From the NCBI GenBank assembly GCA_001766655.1, contig MJCC01000001.1:796906-807057 (forward strand): a stretch of DNA of 10,152 bases, read 5' to 3'. Position 1 is the stretch's first letter, and every line of letters starts with the position of its first letter. A model generated the notes under the pieces. The model was given only the letters and a program-made list of their open reading frames with translations, did no database searches and was not told the origin of the DNA. The translations under genes and the position numbers were made by a program. The DNA comes from Phytomonas francai (lineage: Eukaryota > Euglenozoa > Kinetoplastea > Trypanosomatida > Trypanosomatidae). This document shows, one piece after another, positions 7,385-10,152 of this stretch.

Positions 7385-8091
7385 TCGAAAGCCGTCCTGT
7401 GGATTAGTGCAAGTGTTATGAACGGCTTTTATATTGGAACGTTTACAAGAATTGTGGTTAGAAGGTGAAATGTTATTTAAGCTTTCTGAGACAATCTCTT
7501 TCTTGTTTTTCTTTTATGGGTCTGCGTTTTTTTTCCTGATGTTGTGTTGGTTTGTTGGTTCTCTTTTTTAAGCCCCCAAATGTCTTTTCACTAAAGAAGA
7601 CCCTTTTAAAAGGGGGAAAAAAGGTAAATAATAAATCTTGCTTCAACTTTTCCTAAATCAAACGAAAAAAAACCTTATTTCTAAATGAAGAGGGTATAAA
7701 AGTATTGATAGTAATAATAATAATAATACCAGTATGGCAAATGAATCCTATTTTCCTCAGACATTTCTGGTAGGTTACTCTTTAAGAGGGAGAAAAACAA
7801 CTAAATATCTCAATATATATATGAATATAGATGTAGATATCGCGATTGAGAATGGGAATGTAATGATACAAAAGGTGATGGAACTAATTGCAGTTATGGG
7901 AAAACGAAGAATAACTGCACACCTCGTGTTTGTGCGTTTCTATAAATCGTGCCATAAGATTAAAAAAAATGGCCTTCAGGCTCGAAGCTAAATAATATAC
8001 TTCAGAAAATGAACCCCAACGTGGTGATAGAGCCGAACAAACCGTCTTTTCCTTGTATCAAATGTTTCACCTAGCGTATGGTTCGTTTGAT
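7385..8091. other. AT-rich intergenic region upstream of the Cu-ATPase
   Basis: About 700 bp with no supportable gene; one sampled 60-bp stretch (7621-7680) has 14 G or C bases. It should hold the ATPase 5' UTR and the 3' UTR of the DUF3223-like gene. Visible items are an AAT/ATA microsatellite near 7710-7728, a perfect 14-bp palindrome CCCTTTTAAAAGGG at 7601-7614, and an inverted repeat at 7388-7395 and 7422-7429. An 85-codon frame on the plus strand (7734-7991) opposes the direction of every other gene and has no family resemblance, so it was not called. Confidence 0.7.
7591..7624 (-). promoter_or_regulatory. Candidate trans-splice acceptor region of the Cu-ATPase
   Basis: The minus strand reads CCTTTTTTCCCCC, the CCCTTTTAAAAGGG palindrome, and then TCTTCTTTAG, giving a candidate acceptor AG at 7592-7591 and a 5' UTR of about 206 nt. 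A nearer AG at 7398-7397 (TCCACAG) has a weaker pyrimidine tract. Which one is used cannot be decided from sequence. Confidence 0.35.
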
Positions 8092-10152
8092 TTACGCTGT
8101 ATCGTGACGTTTTGTGCGATTCTTCGGGGCCTCCAGCAGAATTTGGTGTTGTAATAGCCCGAATGGCGGCTCATTTGAGTAGCACTCCTCAAAATCAACC
8201 TCTAGCAAGCGGCCACAGATGCGCTCTACCACAAAGGTGGGCACCTCGCTGATCTGCGTACCCTGATCAGGGCTTAGGGGGTGCTTGCCGTTGGACTTCT
8301 TGCCAGCTCCGCAGAGCCCATTCCCCGCGGCCGGCTCGATCGCGGATCCCGAAGCTCCCCCCCCTTCGACGGGACGGTCCGCAGCATCACACGCACGACA
8401 CGTCGTGGGGGACCTCGGCGCCGGCTTCATGGAAACGTATACCTCACGAATGCCGCACCCTCTTAGATGGGTGTAGTACTGGGGGTGGTGGCGTACGATG
8501 TACAAGACGATCGCCCGATCGACCTCAAACAAGTGCGTGCGCAGGGCGAAACGTTCCGCCTGATCGAAGGCTAGGGGCTCGTCACCTCGGCGCCCCTCTT
8601 CCACCGTCGTTCGCGCCGGTTTGCTGTCTTCATCATGGGCTTCACGGTGTGTATTTTCTTCATGCCTTATACGTTTTCTCTCCTTGCTCATGGTTTCGTG
8701 TTTGAGCGCCGTATAGTAATGGCCTAACATTCCGCGTACGTGTTCACGCGTTGTGGGGAGCTTACTCCGCTCAGTCCCCTTCGAAGACGCATCGGTCGCC
8801 GGAGTCGAGGGAAGCGTCGGGTGAAAATCCTCCGCCGCGAGCCCGATGCGCATGGGCGCGCGTAGGGTCTCGAGGTGCTCACCCGAATAGCAGTCCCGCA
8901 GGTGGACCTCGACCACAAGGCCGCAGACGCGCTGGACGAGCAGCTGAGCGTCGGAGGCGCGGACGGCGAGCTTCTGCACCCCGCAGCCGATGATGTGGTA
9001 GTAATAGGGGTGGCAGCTCAGAATGCGTAAAAGGGCGGTCTCCTCCGCACGCAGGAGGGAAAAGGCGTGAATCGCGGACGGGCCCTTTTGCTCGGCGCTA
9101 GGCGCGGCCCCACGCCCCGCCGCCTCGCGCGCGCGGGGCTGGCCGGGGTGGGGCCGCGCTGGGGGGCCGCGCGGGATCGAGCAGGCCGTGTTATGCCGCG
9201 TGCAGGCGCTCCGGAGGAGGGTCTCGGCCTCCTCGTGGCCGCCCTCCCAGACCCGCTGGAGGAGCACCGCGGGCCGCGAGCCGCCGGGGTCGCGGCCCCT
9301 CTCCCCTCCCTGCGGGTCTGGCGGCCGCCGGCGCTCGGCCCCCGCGGCCGCGAGTTCGGTCGGCGTGCCGATCCGCCGCTCGCGGCCGTTGTCGGGGATG
9401 TAGGCGAGGGCGGGGCCGCCGGCGGTCGCGCGCAGGCGGAGCTCCTGCAGCCCGCCCCGCCGGCAGGCGAGGTAGGCGTCGAGGAGGTCGGACCGCATCG
9501 CGCGCAGGGCGAGGTCCGCGGCCTGCCGCGGCAGCGTCAGGACCCCCCCCCCNCCCCCCCGCGCGAGCCCGACGCCGAGCCGGTTCACGAGGTCGGCGAG
9601 CTCCTCGGCGGTCGTGAAGGGCGCCGGCGAGCCCGCGCGCGCGCCGCCCAGCGCGAGCGCCGGGTCTCGGAAGGGGACGACGCAGTCCGGGCGATCGGGC
9701 GGGGGCCGCAGCGCCCCCCGCGCGTCGACGCGGAGCCACGGCCCACAGCGCACGAGAACCCCCTCGAACCCGTACCACCCCGCCGCGTGATTGCACCGCA
9801 CCCCGCCGCCGAGCGGCCCGTACACGGCGAAGGAGGTGCTCGACGCGGACGCGGAGAGGGGCGGGGCGGCCGCCCCGGGGGCCCCGCGGTGGGACTCGAC
9901 GACGAGCTCCCGGCCCCGCCGCGCGGCCTCCGCGATCAGGACCTCGCGCAGCTGCCGAAGCCGCGCGGGGTCGCGCGCGCAGCCGGCGACCACCCGCCCC
10001 CACGCCGGCAGGAAGAAGCCGACGAGCGGGTCCTGGGGGAGCGGGGGGAGCCGGAAGGCGTGCGCCGCCCGCGGCAGCTCGCGCGGCTGGTAGGGCTCGA
10101 AGAGCGCGCCGCCCTGCCGGCCCGCGTGCGGCCCTCGGCGCCCGTCCGCGCC
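8092..10152 (-). CDS. Protein with two DUF3223-like domains (5' end cut by window)
   Basis: The frame is open from the window edge to TAA at 8092, giving 686 visible residues. No start is visible; a GTG at 9993 is not a start, because plausible protein sequence continues upstream of it. Visible residues about 1-290 form a GC-rich region I do not recognise (FFLPAWGRVV, GWYGFEGVLVRCGPWL). A Pro/Arg-rich linker follows. Two related C-terminal units then appear: about 371-423, with CHPYYYHIIGCGVQKL and VQRVCG...VHLRDCY, and about 548-663, with HHPQYYTHLRGCGIREVY and VVERICG...VDFEECY. The pattern HP...IGCGV...V, then R-x-x-G...DFxxxC, resembles DUF3223, found in plant DCL proteins and the Pol V tail; some of these act in organellar rRNA maturation. 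A charged linker separates the copies, and the second has an insertion of about 60 residues. The family match is moderate and the function is unknown. Confidence 0.7.
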   Translation of the reverse strand, partial: GADGRRGPHAGRQGGALFEPYQPRELPRAAHAFRLPPLPQDPLVGFFLPAWGRVVAGCARDPARLRQLREVLIAEAARRGRELVVESHRGAPGAAAPPLSASASSTSFAVYGPLGGGVRCNHAAGWYGFEGVLVRCGPWLRVDARGALRPPPDRPDCVVPFRDPALALGGARAGSPAPFTTAEELADLVNRLGVGLARGXGGGVLTLPRQAADLALRAMRSDLLDAYLACRRGGLQELRLRATAGGPALAYIPDNGRERRIGTPTELAAAGAERRRPPDPQGGERGRDPGGSRPAVLLQRVWEGGHEEAETLLRSACTRHNTACSIPRGPPARPHPGQPRAREAAGRGAAPSAEQKGPSAIHAFSLLRAEETALLRILSCHPYYYHIIGCGVQKLAVRASDAQLLVQRVCGLVVEVHLRDCYSGEHLETLRAPMRIGLAAEDFHPTLPSTPATDASSKGTERSKLPTTREHVRGMLGHYYTALKHETMSKERKRIRHEENTHREAHDEDSKPARTTVEEGRRGDEPLAFDQAERFALRTHLFEVDRAIVLYIVRHHPQYYTHLRGCGIREVYVSMKPAPRSPTTCRACDAADRPVEGGGASGSAIEPAAGNGLCGAGKKSNGKHPLSPDQGTQISEVPTFVVERICGRLLEVDFEECYSNEPPFGLLQHQILLEAPKNRTKRHDTA
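9543..9560. other. Poly-C run containing an undetermined base
   Basis: Ten C, one N and seven C lie inside the DUF3223-like gene. In the minus-strand frame the affected codon is GGN, which is glycine whatever the base, within a Gly run. The frame is plausible on both sides (LADLVNRLGVGLARG before, VLTLPRQAADLALRAM after), so the run length modulo 3 is probably right, but an assembly error here cannot be excluded. Confidence 0.9.

Noticed and set aside
7734..7991. 85-codon plus-strand frame in the intergenic region
   Set aside because: It runs against all neighbours, lies in AT-rich microsatellite sequence, and shows no family resemblance; codon-level conservation would be needed to revive it.
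9191..10003. 270-codon alternative minus-strand frame over the DUF3223-like gene
   Set aside because: Composition is nearly all Arg, Ala, Gly and Pro, while the chosen frame has balanced composition and continues into the DUF3223-like units.

Overview
This window looks like nuclear DNA from a unicellular eukaryote, most likely a kinetoplastid (trypanosomatid or bodonid relative). That assignment is inferred from architecture, not from a marker gene. All four recognisable genes lie on the minus strand and are intronless. They are separated by AT-rich, microsatellite-bearing gaps of about 0.7-1.2 kb. Several genes are preceded on the coding strand by a pyrimidine-rich tract and an AG, as expected for spliced-leader trans-splicing within a polycistronic unit. 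No rRNA, tRNA, transposon, CRISPR array or bacterial operon signal was seen.

Transcription would run from high to low coordinates. (1) 10152-8092 is the 3' part of a large gene of unknown function, cut by the window edge. Its C-terminal half carries two diverged copies of a domain resembling DUF3223 (the DCL / Pol V C-terminal type). (2) 7384-3947 is a complete 1145-residue P1B-type Cu+-transporting ATPase with three N-terminal HMA metal-binding domains and all core catalytic motifs. (3) 2752-1790 is a complete 320-residue histidine phosphatase of the phosphoglycerate mutase-like (DET1/AT74-like) group with its catalytic residues intact. (4) 1035-1 is the 5' part of a second, paralogous histidine-phosphatase-like gene. 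It has a long N-terminal extension and a Ser/Thr-rich 21-bp tandem repeat, and its catalytic histidine is replaced by threonine.

The genes do not form an obvious pathway, which is normal for kinetoplastid gene arrays. The one clear relationship is between genes 3 and 4, a tandem pair of diverged paralogues in which one keeps the phosphatase active site and the other appears to have lost it. This is the most interesting signal in the window. Others are the duplicated DUF3223-like domain with an insertion splitting only the second copy, a natural hexahistidine run in the ATPase nucleotide-binding domain, and steep GC changes inside single genes (about 42% to 82% within the ATPase).
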